From positions 1 to 6,322 of the forward strand of contig JAITPZ010000071.1 in assembly GCA_031289165.1 (NCBI GenBank): a DNA stretch of 6,322 nucleotides, in the 5' to 3' direction. The position numbers were made by a program, and so were the translations under genes. The notes under the pieces are model-generated. The model searched no databases, was not told where the DNA came from, and was given only the letters and a program-made list of their open reading frames with translations. The stretch comes from Synergistaceae bacterium. Lineage in GTDB: Bacteria; Synergistota; Synergistia; Synergistales; Aminobacteriaceae. Positions 6,163 through 6,322 of this stretch are shown here, in pieces. Numbering within the stretch: position 1 is the first letter of the stretch; each line of letters opens with the position of its first letter.

Positions 6163-6322
6163 ATGGCAAAGGCGATACGCGAGGTCTACGGCGAGGCTCT
6201 GGTGAAGTACGGGCGCGACAACGCCGACGTGGTGGCGCTGGACGCGGACGTTTCGTCGTCCACCCGTTCGGGCCTGTTTCAGGCGGCCTGCCCGGATCGG
6301 TTCTTCAACGTCGGAGTGGCGG
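6163..6322 (+). CDS. Transketolase, C-terminal (PYR domain) subunit, 3' truncated by window edge
   Basis: The 53 visible residues start MAKAIREVYGEALVKYG and contain VVALDADVSSSTRSGLF and CPDRFFNVGVA. These match the start of the transketolase C-subunit, in which the pyrimidine-binding domain begins with an ALDADLSSST-type strand and a DRFFN-G-(I/V)AE motif whose glutamate activates ThDP. That glutamate would be just beyond the window. ATG 6163 follows the N-subunit stop by a single base (TGAGATG), so the two subunits are very likely translated together in a fixed ratio. The upstream run of seven Gs (6149-6155) may serve as a weak ribosome site. The active enzyme should need both subunits. 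Confidence 0.93.
   Translation, partial: MAKAIREVYGEALVKYGRDNADVVALDADVSSSTRSGLFQAACPDRFFNVGVA

Overview
The window is GC-rich, densely packed DNA with all convincing genes on the + strand. It reads as a bacterial carbohydrate-catabolism locus made of two transcription blocks. A split (two-gene) transketolase beside a metal-dependent (Fe-type) alcohol dehydrogenase, next to a LacI-type regulator, suggests an anaerobic or fermentative heterotroph, for example a GC-rich Firmicute or Synergistota-like bacterium. That placement is inference only: there is no rRNA or other phylogenetic marker here.

Block 1 (1-1408) holds the 3' end of a zinc-type (MDR) sugar or polyol dehydrogenase, then a 3-hydroxyacyl-CoA-dehydrogenase-fold oxidoreductase 8 bp later. 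In sugar clusters this second fold often acts on sugar acids, as in L-gulonate 3-dehydrogenase. A LacI-family repressor gene (1495-2514) follows, then a seven-bladed-propeller lactonase of the 6-phosphogluconolactonase type (2602-3720). The lacI gene is bracketed by two copies, in opposite orientation, of a ~47-bp double-hairpin repeat (1426-1471 and 2517-2564). Differences between the copies preserve base pairing in the first hairpin.

Block 2 starts after a 271-bp non-coding interval. It has a near-ideal sigma70 promoter (TTGACA, 17 bp, TAGTAT with an extended -10 TGG) and a leader of about 197 nt. It encodes an iron-type alcohol dehydrogenase (3992-5284), transketolase N-subunit (5328-6161) and transketolase C-subunit (6163 to the window edge).

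Taken together, a dehydrogenase, a lactonase and a hydroxy-acid dehydrogenase could oxidise a sugar via its lactone to a keto acid. The Fe-ADH and split transketolase could handle ketose cleavage and reduction of a small carbonyl product. The substrate cannot be read from sequence. Sulfoquinovose (sulfo-transketolase), apiose/apulose and ordinary pentose or polyol routes are all open. No RNA genes, CRISPR arrays, insertion sequences or phage genes were seen.
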